Notes: generated by a model from the sequence alone, not told the origin. DNA of 64,000 nucleotides from Halictus rubicundus (GCF_050948215.1 NW_027488851.1:124001-188000); one strand, 5' to 3'; counted from the first letter of the stretch, positions 1-11,219 are shown. Made by a program: numbers and translations.

Positions 1-3000
1 ATAGAGGATAGGTTAGGATAGAGGTTAGGATAGGGGATTGGATAGGATAGGGGATAGGAGACGATAGAGGATAGGATTGGATAGAGGATAGGATAGAGTA
101 TAGGATAGAGGATAGGATAGAGGATTGGATAGGATAGAGGATAGGATAGGATAGAGGATAGGATAGGATTGATGATCGGATAAGATAGAGGATTGGATAG
201 GATAGAGGATAGGATTGGATAGAGGATGGGATAGGGGATTGGATAGGATAGGGGATAGGAGACGTTAGAGGATAGGATAGGATAGAGGATAGGATAGAGG
301 ATACGATAGGATATATGATTGGATAGGATAGGGGATAGGATAGGATAGAGGATAGGATAGGATAGAGGATATGATAGAGGATAGGATAGAGGATAGGATA
401 GAGGATAGAATAGGATTGAGGATAGGATAGGATAGAGAATAGGATAGAGGATTTGATAGAGGATAGGATAGAGGATAGGATAGAGGATAGGATAGAGGAT
501 GGGATAGGGGATTGGATAGGATAGAGAATAGGATAGGATAGTGGATAATATAGGATAGAGGATAGGATAGGGGATAGGATAGGCTGGAGGACAGGAGACG
601 ATAGAGGATAGGATAGGATAGAGGATAGGATAGGATAGAGGAGAGGATAGGATAGAGGATAGGATAGGATAGAGTATAGGATAGCATAGAGGATAGGATA
701 GGATAGAGGATCGGATAGAGAATAAGATAGGATAGAGGATAGGTTAGGATAGAGGATAGGATAGGGGATTGGATAGGATAGGGGATAGGAGACGATAGAG
801 GATAGGATAGGATAGAGGATAGGATAGGATAGAGGATAGGATAGAGGATAGGATAGGGTAGAGGGTAGGATAGGATAGAGTATAGGATAGGATAGAGGAT
901 AGGATAGGATAGAGGATAGGATAGGATAGAGGATACGATATTATAGAGGATAGGATAGGATAGAGAATAGGATAGGATAGAGGATAGGATAGGATAGAGG
1001 ATAGGATAGGATAGAGGTTACGATATAATAGAGGATAGGATAGAGGTTACGATATAATAGAGGATAGGATAGGATAGAGGATAGGATAGGATAGAGGATA
1101 GGATAGGATAGGATTGAGGATAGGATTGGATAGAGGATAGGATAGGATAGAGGATAGAGGATAGAAGATAGGATAGGATAGAGGATAGGATAGGATAGAC
1201 GATAGGATCAGATAGATGATATTATAGGATAGAGGATAGGATAGGATTCGATTGAGGATAGCATATGATAGAGGATAGGATAGAGGATAGTATGGAGGAT
1301 TGGATAGAGGATAGGATAGGATAGAGGATAGGATAGGCTAGAGGATAGGATAGGTTAGAGGAAAGGATAGGATAGAGGATAGGATAGAGGTTTGGATAGA
1401 CTAGAGGATAGGATAGGATAGAGGATGAGACAGGATAGAGGATAGGATAGAGGATTGGATAGAATAGAGGATATTATATAATAGAGGATAGGAGAGGATA
1501 GAGGATAGGATAGGATAGAGGTTAGGATAGGGGATAGGATAGGCTGGAGGACAGGAGACGATAGAGGATAGGATAGGATAGAGGATAGGATAGGATAGAG
1601 GAGAGGATAGGATAGAGGATAGGATAGGATAGAGGATAGGATAGCATAGAGGATAGGATAGGATAGAGGATCGGATAGAGAATAAGATAGGATAGAGGAT
1701 AGGTTAGGATACAGGATAGGATAGGGGATTGGATAGGATAGGGGATAGGAGACGATAGAGGATAGGATAGGATAGAGGATAGGATAGGATAGAGGATAGG
1801 ATAGGATAGAGGATAGGATAGGATAGAGGATACGATATTATAGAGGATAGGATAGGATAGATTATAGGATAGCATAGAGGATAGGATGGGATAGAGGATA
1901 GGATTGGATAGAGGATGGGATAGGGGATTGGATAGGATAGGGGATAGGAGACGTTAGAGGATAGGATAGGATAGAGGATAGGATAGAGGATACGATAGGA
2001 TATATGATTGGATAGGATAGGGGATAGGATAGGATAGAGGATTGGATAGGATAGAGGATAGGATAGAGGATAGGATAGAGGAAAGGATAGAGGATAGAAT
2101 AGGATTGAGGATAGGATAGGATAGAGGATAGGATAGAGGATTAGATAGAGGATAGGATAGAGGATAGGATAGAGGATTGGATAGAGGTTGGGATAGGGGA
2201 TTGGATAGGATAGTTGATACGATAGGATAGAGAATAGGATAGGAAAGTGGATAATATACGATAGAGGATAGGATAGGGGATAGGATAGGCTGGAGGACAG
2301 GAGACGATAGAGGATAGGATAGGATAGAGGATAGGATAGGATAGAGGATAGGATAGGATAGAGGAGAGGATAGGATAGAGGATAGGATAGGATAGAGGAT
2401 GGGATAGCATAGAGGATAGGATAGGATAGAGGATCGGATAGAGAATAACATAGGATAGAGGATAGGTTAGGATAGAGGATAGGATAGGGGATTGGATAGG
2501 ATAGGGGATAGGAGACAATAGAGGATAGATAGGATAGTGGATAGGATAGGATAGAGGATAGGATAGAGGATAGGATAGAGGATAGGATAGGATAGAGGAT
2601 AGGATAGGATAGAGGATAGGCATAGGATAGAGGATAGTATAGGATAGAGGATAGGATAGGATAGAGGATACCATATTATAGAGGATAGGGTAGTATAGAG
2701 GATAGGATAGCGTAGAGGATAGGATAGGATTGAGGATGGGATAGTATAGGATTGAGGATAGCATAGGATACAGGATAGGATAGAGGATTGGATAGAATAG
2801 AGGATATTATAGGATAGGATAGAGTATAGGATAGGGCAGAGGATGGGATAGGATACAGGATACGATAGAAGATATAGGATTGAAGAAAGAATGATAGGAT
2901 AGAAGAAGGAGGATAGGATAGGATAGAGGATAGGATAGGATTGAGGATCGGATAGGATAGAGGATAGGATAGGATAGAGGATAGGATAGGATAGAGGATA

Positions 3001-3037
3001 GGATAGGATAGAGGATAGGATAGGATAGAGGATAGGA
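1..3037. repeat. AGGAT-based satellite, left arm
   Basis: Tandem satellite built from AGGAT pentamers with interspersed AG, giving a 17-bp basic unit. The plus strand is almost purely A, G and T. This arm is fairly degenerate: variant monomers such as GGGGATTGGATAGGATAG and GGAGACGATAGAGG recur at intervals. Reading frames on the minus strand are open only because the reverse complement of the monomer lacks stops. It ends where the sequence changes abruptly to the GC-rich LINE leader. Orientation is the same as in the right arm, so the island looks inserted into one array. Confidence 0.95.
261..2300. repeat. Left-arm higher-order repeat, about 1.69-1.71 kb
   Basis: Rare marker variants recur in the left arm. 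AGGCTGGAGGACAGGAGACG occurs at about 581, 1541 and 2287, and GACGTTAGAGG occurs at about 261 and 1950. The spacings 1689 and 1706 differ by one 17-bp monomer. This indicates a higher-order repeat of about 1.7 kb, with the 1541 marker as an internal partial repeat. Boundaries were judged by eye. Confidence 0.6.
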
Positions 3038-3626
3038 TGGGGGGCCGAGGGGATATGGGCTTAGTAGTGGTGACTCGGATCCACTGCTAGGTATGCCACA
3101 GTGGTGGTGGTCATATTCTTAAAACCCTCTACGCTCCATCTCCTCGTGGTGGTCCCTGGGAACACACATAGTTGTGTGTTGCTAACGGAGCAAGGGGTAT
3201 TCCGCGGGAAGTAGTCCCAATGATGTGTGAGGCGATGCCGGCGGGATCTTCGGATATTGGCAGGGCCTCCCTTGCGGTAAGGCTCACACGGAGGACCCTC
3301 AATGGGTCCTGCGATAACGACCGGGGAGGTCGCCGTAGGGTCCCATGCCGTAAACCGGTGGTCATGTTTTACCGGAACGGTGGTCTTGCCTTAATCGGCC
3401 GGGCCGCGGGGATGATAACCTCTATAAAATATCCCTAATGCCCTAAGCTTAGGTGCGCGGTGAGAGGGTACGCCCTGGCTACAGGGCGCGGCTGGTGGGG
3501 AACATAAGCCACTAGCGCACCAACGTCTGGATACCTGGCGAACTCCAGTTGAAATTAGCCTTAACCCGGCAAGGAGGCTCTGCCCGGGCGGACGTGTTTT
3601 TTCCTACCAATCTCGTGGGACCAGAC
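3038..3626 (+). other. LINE 5' untranslated leader
   Basis: This stretch precedes the first plausible ATG of the LINE ORF1 (3627). It is GC-rich, unlike the satellite, and contains no convincing coding frame on either strand; the short frames across 3129-3438 show no recognisable domain. It is taken as the 5' untranslated region, which in R1-clade elements carries the internal promoter. I see no 28S rDNA target sequence at its start; it begins with a G-run directly against satellite monomers. Confidence 0.6.
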
Positions 3627-5806
3627 ATGGAATCTAAGAATAAAAACCTTGATGTTGTGGGGGAGGCTGCCGATACGGCAGCAGCGACGGCGGGGGAAGA
3701 GAGGGCAGTGGTCACTGCCGGGGAGGAGATGGCAGTGGTTACTGCCGGGGAGGACGCGGCCGCGGTCATCGCGGACGAGGACTCGGATGGGGGTGAAACA
3801 ATCATCTCCATCTCGAGCACCGTCGGTTCCATCACGACGCGCGTGGGCGCGGAGAAGCGGGGCGCGACATCTGGGGTCTCTGTCCCCAAGCGTGCCCGGT
3901 TAGAGGGGGGGGGGGCAGCACACCCGTGGCGGGTCGGTGCCGCAGGCGGACCCCGGGGAGGGCACGTCGGGGACGCCCATCATGGACCTGGCCCTCGGCG
4001 GCCGCGCCGAGAGGAGTCAGAGGAGGAGGGTCGATGACCTCATCGAGCTGGGTGGGAGGATGCCGACGGCGCAGCTGGTGGGGGAGGTGGAGGAGGCGAT
4101 GTTGAGGGTGGAGAGAGTCTCCACCGTCTCAAAGGGCCTCAAGGGGGACCTGGTTAAAGACTTGCGGGATTGTTCTGCAGTCGCCAGGGCCCACTGCACC
4201 ACCTTGATGCAGCGGTGCTTTACCGGGATGGCGTGGCAGGGGAGCCAGGAGGTAGCCCGCCTCCGCGAGCAGAACGCGGACCTCGCGAAGGAGGCTGGTG
4301 ACCTCCGGGCGAGGCTCCGGTCAATGGAGGCCGGGCGGCCGGCGAACACCGACAGCGGTCGCCGGGCGGGGCATGCGCCAATAGAGGAGACGCCCCCCGC
4401 CTCCTCGACAGCGGGGGTCCGTACGCGGGGGACGGAGGCGATAGGGTCGTCGGGGGAGGGAGCGGGAGTTTTGGACTCTGAAGCCCTGCTTCTCCGGGTC
4501 GGCGCGCTGATAACGGCCAGGAACCGGGAGCTAGAGGCCCGGATGGAGGAGCGGTTCAGGACGATTCTGGCCAGGTTGGCCCCGGCCCTCCGGGCGGAAG
4601 GTAAGTCGGCGCGCGAGGCGACGCCGGTGGCTTCTCTGCCGGCGACGTCTGTCACCAAGGGGACTGGACCGGTGGTCGTGTCCAACGTGAGGGTGGTGCC
4701 CCCCGTTGTCATTCCGCCACCGGTCGTCCCGGCCTCGTGGATGGAGGTGACGGCTAAGGCGGTGAAGAAGGACAAGAAGAAGATGGCCGCGGAGGAGGCT
4801 GCGGTGAGAGCAGCCGCGGCCGAGGCAGCTGCCGCTGCTTCACGGCAGCGGGCTGCGAGGGAGCCGAGGACGGCGGGCGGCGCACGAGTGCAGGGCGGCG
4901 CGAGCGCGGCGAAGCCCGCCGCCGGGAGGGTCGGTGGCCTGGGACGCACCCCCATAACGGGAGCAGTGGCCATCACCATCCCCGAGAGCTGCAAGCTCAC
5001 TTACTCGGAGGTGATGGCCAGGGCAAAAGTGAGGGTGGACCTCAAGGCTATCGGGATCGAGTCGGGGGTGCTTCCCAGGCGGTCGAAAACCGGAGGGATC
5101 CTCCTGGAGGTCAGGGGCACGGGGTGCCAGGAGAAGGCACGGGAGGATCCTCCTCTCCGGGAGGATCGCCGAGGCGCTTGGGGGGACCGGGGTTAAGGTC
5201 TCCCAGGCGGTCAAGCGCGGCGAGGTGCGCGTGGCGGGCCTGGACGACTCGGTGTCGTCCAGTGACGTAGCGACGGCGCTGGCGGCGGCGGGGGGGTGTT
5301 CCGCGGCGGAGTTCCGGGTCGGCGAGATCCGCAGACCCGCCTCGGAGCAGGCGCTGGGCTCCTGTTGGGCCCAGGGCCCCCTCGCGGACGTCAAGAAAGT
5401 GGAGGCGGGGGGCCGGCTGCTGGTCGGCTGGTCCTCGGCCCGCGTCCAGGCACTGAGGGAGCGGCCCCTCCAATGCTTCCGTTGCTTGGAGACGGGGCAC
5501 ACGCGGGCGACATGTAAGAGCGCGGTCGACAGAGGCGCGTTGTGCTACCGCTGCGGGGCGGCGGAGCACCGGGCTTCGGCCTGCAAGGTCGCCCCCAGGT
5601 GTCCGCTCTGCGCGGACCTGGGGAGACCATCGGGCCATAGATTCGGGGCCAAAGCGTGTGCTCCGGCTCCCAAGAGGGGCCGCGCAGCGACGAAAGAGAA
5701 AGGCGCGTCTGGGGCTGCATCCGCGCAGTGGCCGCGGACGGCGCCGGGGGCCCAGCCCCCCCCCCCTCCCCAGGGAGGGCAGTCTGCAGAGCCCATGTCA
5801 GAGTAG
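3627..5806 (+). pseudogene. R1-clade ORF1 (gag-like, triple CCHC), frameshifted
   Basis: ORF1 of the LINE encodes the RNA-binding structural protein. It starts at ATG 3627 (MESKNKN). It then runs through an acidic, repetitive N-terminus and a basic KRARLEG stretch into a run of ten G (3905-3914), after which the likely frame shifts by one. The next frame covers a helical and coiled middle part (RRRVDDLIELGGRM onward) with Ala-rich segments and stops at 5196. A second frameshift near 5140 leads to the C-terminal part ending at the TAG at 5804-5806. That part carries three consecutive zinc knuckles: CFRCLETGHTRATC, CYRCGAAEHRASAC and CPLCADLGRPSGHRFGAKAC. The knuckle trio is typical of R1-clade ORF1. 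Two frameshifts mean it is not translated intact. Confidence 0.82.
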
Positions 5807-6744
5807 GTACTTTTAATCCTACTCCGGTTCTGCAGGCGAACCTCAACCACTCGCGCGCGGCACAGGACCTGTTTGTCCAAGCCGTGCGCGAGTGGGGGGC
5901 TGGGCTGGCAGTTGCGGCGGAGCCGTACGCCGTCCCCGAACACCCCTTCTGGGTGGGGGACGAGAGCGGCTCCGTAGTAATAGTGGCGGGAAGCCGTCCC
6001 GGGTCCCCGTCGGTCTCCCTTCTGGATCGGGGCGAGGGATTCCTGGCGGTGCAATGGGGGGACATCGCGGTTGTGGGGATCTACATCTCGCCGAGCTGTG
6101 GCCTCGATCAATTTCGGGGTTCCTGGGCGGGCTGAACAGCTGCATCGCGCGGTGCAGCGCCCGCCCGGTTCTCGTTCTGGGAGACTTCAATGCCCACGCG
6201 GTATCGTGGGGGAGTAGCAGGACGACCACTAGGGGTAGCGAGGTGTTAACCTGGGCGGCCGGCCTGGATCTCCGGTTGATTAACCGGGGATCCACGCCGA
6301 CGTGCGTGCGTCCGCAGGGGGTCTCGATTATCGACCTGACATGGGGGACTCCCTCGGCCGTGCGCCGGGTGCCAGGATGGAAGGTGGCCGAGGAGATTGA
6401 GATTGCGTCAGACCATACGCCCATCGTCATGAACGTGTGGCCCACCCACCACACGCGGGATTCCCGGCCGGGCCGGGGGGACCGACGGCCGCGATGGGCC
6501 TTGAAGCTGCTGGACGCGGACGCGTTCGGGACCTCGGTAGCCGCGGCGACATGGACGGGGCCGGCCCTGTCTGAGCTGACGCCTGCGCAAGGGGCGAGGC
6601 GGCTGCGGGAGGTAATGACGGCGGTGTGCGACACCGCCATGCCCCGCATCCGGTTCGCCCCCAGGAGGGCGGCGTACTGGTGGTCCGCCGGCATTGCGGA
6701 GCTCCGGCGTGCCTGCAATGCCGCGCGGCGCCGGTACGGCCGAG
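5797..6744 (+). pseudogene. R1-clade ORF2, endonuclease part only
   Basis: ORF2 overlaps the end of ORF1 by a few codons in another frame, as in R1 elements; its start codon is unclear. The exonuclease-endonuclease-phosphatase fold is recognisable in order: LQANLNHSRAAQD (5831 on), AEPYAVPEHPF, then after a one-base frameshift near 6110 the catalytic VLVLGDFNAHAVSWG and the terminal ASDHTPI. This enzyme nicks target DNA for target-primed reverse transcription. After the endonuclease only a short linker (ACNAARRRYGR) remains. The reverse transcriptase, normally several hundred residues, is absent. Confidence 0.85.
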
Positions 6745-6781
6745 AAACCACAAGATTCAGAACTTCCAATTCCGCTGTGAT

Positions 6782-6943
6782 TCAACGGTCAGCAGCTGCA
6801 TTTCTTCGGAAGTCTTTGATCATTCTCCACTCTATGCGACGCTCGCGATGCCTTGTACATCGTATTAGTAGACTCCCATCAGTTCTGCAGACATCCAACC
6901 ACTCCGCTGGTAGTCGCATAAGAATGAGATCTACGTCTAGAGG
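6782..6943 (-). pseudogene. Diverged F-box gene fragment
   Basis: On the minus strand a short open stretch contains PAEWLDVCRTDGSL followed by basic residues (CTRHRERRIEWRM) and a TGA at 6782-6784. It matches the F-box gene at 14139-14552 around SRKWLNVCRADPHL and its Arg-rich continuation. DNA agrees too: CTGCAGACATCCAACCACTC here against CTGCAGACATTCAACCACTT at about 14387. It lacks the start of the F-box domain. I read it as a decayed paralogous fragment. The match is short, so chance or convergence is not excluded. Confidence 0.45.
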
Positions 6944-6962
6944 TTCCTGTGCCGACTCGGAC

Positions 6963-7447
6963 TGTAGGTAAAATGACGTGTGTTCGGTTTTCTACAAAGT
7001 ACTTTATTAAGCCGACGGAGTAGGTGAGGCGCGTGTACAAAATCTGACCCGCTGTCTCGGATGGTCGCTATTTATATTTTCGTCGGGAAAGGCGTTACCT
7101 TTTCCGAAGGTACCGGGGTGGAGCCTACAACTTTGAGGCCGTCAGAGTGGTAGTTTTATTTTTTATTGCTTCCGCCTGTTCGGCGGGCGAAGGGAAATCC
7201 CTGTCGCTCGGTTAGGCGACTATAAACACTTTGGGACTTTCCTTGACCGTGCTGGCCGCGTGGCCAGGCGGTCCCGTAGCGGTGCACAGGCTGGCGATGC
7301 TTCTGTTATTGCACACGTAAAACCAATAAAGAAGTAAAGTCATTTTTGACTTTGCAGATGCCGAGGACGGTTTTATGTCCTAATCCTTGACGTCTGTAAG
7401 GGGACCGTCCTAATGGTTATTACGGTCGCCAACCGTGAGCCGCTACA
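6963..7447 (-). mobile_element. LTR-like block (possible solo LTR)
   Basis: A 485-bp block bounded by TGTAG and CTACA inverted ends. Read on the minus strand it has a TATA box (TATAAATAG, 7068-7076) followed about 65 bp later by an AATAAA signal (7003-7008) near the 3' end, the order expected in an LTR. It has no coding frame. The flanking bases (CGGAC left, TTCCA right) do not match, so no target duplication is visible; it may be a truncated or recombined solo LTR. The 70 bp after it (7448-7516) hold nothing I recognise. Confidence 0.42.
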
Positions 7448-7516
7448 TTCCAAAAGTCAGGTCACGCAAAAGAAAACCTTGACGTGCTCCGTATTGTCGC
7501 TGTGGGGATACGAACT

Positions 7517-7623
7517 TCCGTGCTTCTGCACTGTAGATTTTTGATTGGATCAACGTATTCAGGTTTCAGTTACAGAACACTACGGAAAATACGTTATTAA
7601 ATAAATCTTAAAATAAATACCTC
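7517..7623 (-). repeat. Downstream flank of Copia insertion, copy A, with target duplication
   Basis: These 107 bp are repeated almost unchanged at 16129-16235. Both copies end in ACCTC immediately before a Copia LTR (TGTTAG). Here ACCTC (7619-7623) is the 3'-side target duplication of the Copia at 7624-13839. Identity of this non-transposon flank at both sites shows the Copia ends were copied with their surroundings, not inserted twice. Its lower-numbered boundary coincides with the truncated N-terminus of the transposase at 16143. Confidence 0.8.
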
Positions 7624-7839
7624 TGTTAGATTTTGTTAATCCTTATGTTCCCGATGGATCTTCAGGTTGTCCTATTAAACCTCTTCACCTTATTTTGTAT
7701 AATACATGCCTATATTTCTGTACATATACACGTGGTAGCAGAGCGTGGTTAGATAAAGAAGAAAAATACATCGAGAATAGAATAGACTAGAGGGCGCGCA
7801 GGAAGCAGTTGAGTGAGCGCTGTGAATTTATTTCTAACA
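7624..7839 (-). repeat. Copia 3' LTR, 216 bp
   Basis: On the plus strand it begins TGTTAGATTTTG and ends TTTCTAACA. It is 216 bp, the same as the LTR at 21134-21349, and one base longer than the LTR at 16236-16450. It lies between the polypurine tract and the ACCTC duplication, which fixes both ends. Confidence 0.93.
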
Positions 7840-7848
7840 CCCCCTCTC
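7840..7848 (-). promoter_or_regulatory. Copia polypurine tract
   Basis: Minus-strand GAGAGGGGG lies directly against the 3' LTR (TGTTAGAAA), the position of the primer for plus-strand DNA synthesis. The pol stop codon TGA (7847-7849) overlaps its first bases. The same arrangement recurs at 16451-16460. Confidence 0.85.
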
Positions 7849-8882
7849 AACGTGGACACTTATCAATGGCATTCAGTCCTAAGCCGCGCATTAATTTAGC
7901 GTGATTGACATTGCAGAGACTCTTAGTTAACAAGTCTGCCAGCATGTTTTGCGTTGGGATATATTCAACATCGACCCCCCCCCCCCCCCTCCTTGATATA
8001 TCTCGCGGATATAGTGATAGCGGATATAGATGTGCTTGGTTCGCGAATGGAATACTGGATTCTTTATCAACTTTTGGGCTCCTTGATTATCGCAATATAC
8101 GATGGTTCCCCCATGGTCAACTTCGGACATCGCAAGTTCGCTCAAGAGGCTTCGCAGGTAAACCGCTTCCTTGATTGCCTCAGTTAGCGCCATGTACTCA
8201 GCCACCACACTCGACAGTGCAACGCATCTCTGTCTTCTAGACTCCCACGTGATGGGTGCGTCTGCTAATCTCAATATGTAGCCTGTTTGGGATTTCCTAT
8301 CATCCATGTTGCTGCCCCAGTCTGAGTCCACAAATCCGTGAAAATCGCATCCCGTCTTTTTGTAAGTGATACCGTGCGATATCGTCCTTTAAGGTAACGT
8401 AGTACCCTTTTCGCGGATGTCCAGTGCTTCCCTCCTGGATTTTCATTAAATCGGCTCAACATACTTACAGCATATGCTATGTCCGGCCTCTTGGATACTG
8501 CCGCATACGTAAGTGAGCCCATCAAAGATCGGTATGGTTCAGACTTCATTCTCGATCGTTCATCGTCAGTCTTTGGTCTCATTTCCTGTGATAATTTGAT
8601 CTTCGGCTCTAGTGGTGTTTGTACTGGTTTGGCATCCATCATTACGAAACGTTGTAGTATGCCTGTAATATACTTTTTCTGAAACATATATAATTCACCG
8701 GATTTATTATTGCGTTTAAATTCAAGTCCCAGACAATAACTCAGTGGCCCAAAATCCTTCGTGCGAAAATCAGTGCTCAATTCTTTCTTGAGTTGGTTGA
8801 ATGCACTTAGTTGGTTCGTCGCTATGATAATGTCGTCCACGTATACGACCACTATAAGTACATTCTGTTCGCATTTTCGGAA
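7847..8882 (-). pseudogene. Copia pol: reverse transcriptase C-part and RNase H
   Basis: Continuation of pol after a TAA at 8883. It starts with the catalytic VVYVDDIII of the RVT_2 reverse transcriptase and continues to PDIAYAVSMLSRF. A one-base frameshift near 8370 leads to the RNase H part (VDSDWGSNMDDRKSQTG, SSVVAEYMALTEA, YCDNQGAQKL). The segment then hits a run of 15 C on the plus strand (7975-7989), which throws the frame so that the C-terminal LADLLTKSL region is read out of register. The true stop is at 7847. Both frameshifts recur in the copy at 16458-17128, so they predate the duplication. Confidence 0.9.
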
Positions 8883-10079
8883 TTACAAACATTTATCCGC
8901 ATCTATAGCCCTCAATCCGAATGATTTTGGCTTACTATCTAGCTTTTGAAACCATTGTCTTCCAGACTGCTTCAAACCATAAAGTGCCTTTTTCAAGAGT
9001 AGAACCTTCCCTGTGTTATCTCGAAATCCTTCAGGTTGTTCCATGTGAATTTCCTCTTCAAGGTCGCCATTTATATAAGCCATTTCCACATCCAATTGGA
9101 ATAATGACAGATTCCATTCGGCGGCAAGCGCCATGACAATCCTTATCGTGCCCATTCTGGCCATTGGTGCATACGTTTCCATGAAGTCTATGCCAGGTTG
9201 CTGGGCAAAACCTTTTGCCACCAGTCGCGCTTTTCGGCGCTCAATGGTTCCATCAGAACAGAGTTTTGTTCTTAGAACCCACTTACATCCAATAACATTT
9301 TTGTTAGTCGGCTTTTCAACTTCAATCCATGCACCCGCGCTTTTGAGAGCGTCATATTCCTTCTCCAATGCGCTTTTCCAGTCATTTGAATTCGGACCTT
9401 TTAGTGCTTCTTCCAATGTTGGATATTCTTCGTGGATCATGTTAGCTTGATGTTGGATAGGTACCAGGTTGTATTGTTTCTTCGGCGCACCTCTGTTTCC
9501 TGTTCGAATGATTTTTGGCCTGCCACGTCCTCTCCTGAAACCACTGTTGGGTCGGTTTTCATTCAGACTGTGGCCAGAATCTTCATTCGAATCATGGCTT
9601 TCCTCATCCTCATGGATATTGCCATCAGCCTCTTCAGCCTCGGTTTCCAGTGACATGTTATTGTCATTTGTTAATGCAACTTTCAGAGTGCCTTTTTCAG
9701 CCTCCTTTTTGAAATCTTCCTCGATGAATCTCACGTCTCTGCTTTTGATCAATTTCTGTGATTGTGTGTTCCAAAGTCTGTATGCCTTTGCGTCATCTGC
9801 GTAGCCTGTAAAAATACATGCTTGCGACTTTGATATTAGTTTGTCACGGTTAGGCGTATTGTCTACAGCGTATGCTTTGCATCCAAAAATCCTAAAATGT
9901 GATACGTCAGGCTTCTTTCCAAACCAACATTCGTACGGTGTGACATCCTTCAAAGCCTTAGTAGGAAATCAGTTCCTTATGTCCATCGAGGTATTTATCG
10001 CTTCTGCCCAGAATTTCTTTGGTAGATCAGCGTCTATTAATATACATCTTGCCATTTCGACGAGCGTTCTATTCAACTT
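8883..10079 (-). pseudogene. Copia pol: integrase C-part and reverse transcriptase N-part
   Basis: Same frame as the upstream protease-integrase. It begins with KLNRTLVEMARC just after the integrase active site, meets a TGA at 9969-9971, then continues through the integrase C-terminal region (YECWFGKKPDVSHFRIFGCKAY). An acidic linker follows, then the RVT_2 domain (GCKWVLRTKLCSDGTIERRKARLVAKGF and FQLDVEMAYINGDL with a catalytic Asp). It ends at TAA 8883-8885, about ten codons before the YVDD motif. The 9969 stop is also in the copy at 22331-22333. Confidence 0.9.
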
Positions 10080-11219
10080 CTAAGCGACACCACTTTGTTG
10101 TGGCGTGTATGCAACAGTTCTTTCATGCTTAATTCCCCACTCACTTAGTTGTTTGCTGAACTCCTTACCGCAATATTCGAGTCTATTATCCGTTCTTAAG
10201 GTCTTGATCTTTTTACCAATTTCATTTTCAGCTAGAGCCTTGAATTCTTTAAAAGCTTCTTTCACTTGATCCTTTGTCTTTAAGAAGTATATCTTCGTCC
10301 ACCTTGCTTTGTCGTCTATAAAGCTAGCAAAATATTTTGCCGCACCAATAGATGTGGTACGCATCAGCCCACAAACGTCTGAATGTATCAATTCAAGTGG
10401 TTGTTTGCTCTTATGGGTCGATGGAGTGAATGGAATTTTAGTTTGCTTACCCTTTATGCAGGTTTCACAGGTGAGCATATTATTGCTCAGGTTCATCGTC
10501 AAACCCTTCACCATTTGTTTGGATATTAAACTCTTCAAGTCTGCTGCATTGAGATGTCCATATCTCAAATGCCATAGTTCATTAGAGGTTTCTGCCATGT
10601 TCGGTGTCTCTTCTATTTCACGCGTAGTTGCCTTAAATGAGATTAGTGAAGGTTTCAGAAAATATAAGTTTCCTACCTTTGAGGCTACTGCAACTATTTG
10701 CCCTTCAGCATTCCTTATTGTTGCTTTGTCGTCCACAAATATAACATTCTTTCCATTTTTGGTTAAGCTGGCCACCGATAGCAGGTTTGTTTTCAAATCG
10801 GGCACATACAGTGTATTTTTGCACCTCACATTAATAACTTCCTTTCCATTTGACAGCGTAAGGCACACCGTTCCAATGCCCTTAATTTCTGCACTTTTAT
10901 TTACGGCCAATCCAACATCTTTTCCTGTGACAGTATTTAATTCTGAAAACAAGGATTTGTTATTGCACATGTGTGACGTAGCCCCACTGTCCAAGCACCA
11001 CACATCCTTGCGAGTGATGATAGCACCAAGTGCTGACAGCGCCAATGCATTTTGACAATCGCCATGAGTCATAAAGGCTTCGCAATCCTTTTCACAATAA
11101 CTAGCTTGGTGTTGCCTATTAGATTTCTTCTTCCAGCAGTCACTGGCTGTGTGACCAGGCTTTTTGCAAAATGTGCACTTGTAAGGCTTGTACGTTGAAG
11201 TACTGTCGTTGCTTTTATA
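10080..11219 (-). pseudogene. Copia zinc knuckle, protease and integrase core
   Basis: Same frame as gag. The nucleocapsid knuckle CTFCKKPGHTASDC (CX2CX4HX4C) is at 11136-11177. The aspartic protease motif CLDSGATSHM follows (residues 27-35 counting from ATG 11072). Then come the integrase zinc site (H168, H173, C202, C205 in LWHLRYGHLN and TCETC) and the core with Asp232 (HSDVCG) and Asp295 (LRTDN). The frame ends at TAG 10080-10082, exactly where the third catalytic residue, Glu, is expected (35 residues after Asp295, within GVAxRLNRTL). The copy at 21518-22450 still has GAG there. Confidence 0.93.

Larger units (their letters stand above)
3038..6744 (+). mobile_element. R1-clade non-LTR retrotransposon, 3'-truncated
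   Basis: GC-rich block holding a leader, an ORF1 with three zinc knuckles, and an ORF2 that starts with an apurinic-type endonuclease. The gene order, the triple knuckle and the endonuclease opening LQANLNHS are characteristic of the R1 clade (R1, TRAS, SART and relatives). The element stops shortly after the endonuclease; the reverse transcriptase and 3' tail are missing. That is the opposite of the usual 5' truncation of LINEs, so the 3' half was probably lost by later recombination. The 5' end abuts the satellite directly. Several frameshifts make both ORFs dead. The right boundary near 6744 is where similarity to the R1 linker fades (around RRRYGRE) and is approximate. Confidence 0.85.

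Noticed and set aside
3038..3100. R1 insertion in 28S rDNA.
   Set aside because: No rDNA sequence flanks the element; it abuts satellite directly.
4017..5638. Antisense ORFs over the LINE ORF1 (327, 220 and 175 codons).
   Set aside because: They mirror a GC-rich coding region in other frames and show no domain; the sense strand has the zinc knuckles.
10309..11055. 248-codon plus-strand ORF opposite Copia protease-integrase.
   Set aside because: It is the reverse shadow of a clear protease-integrase frame.
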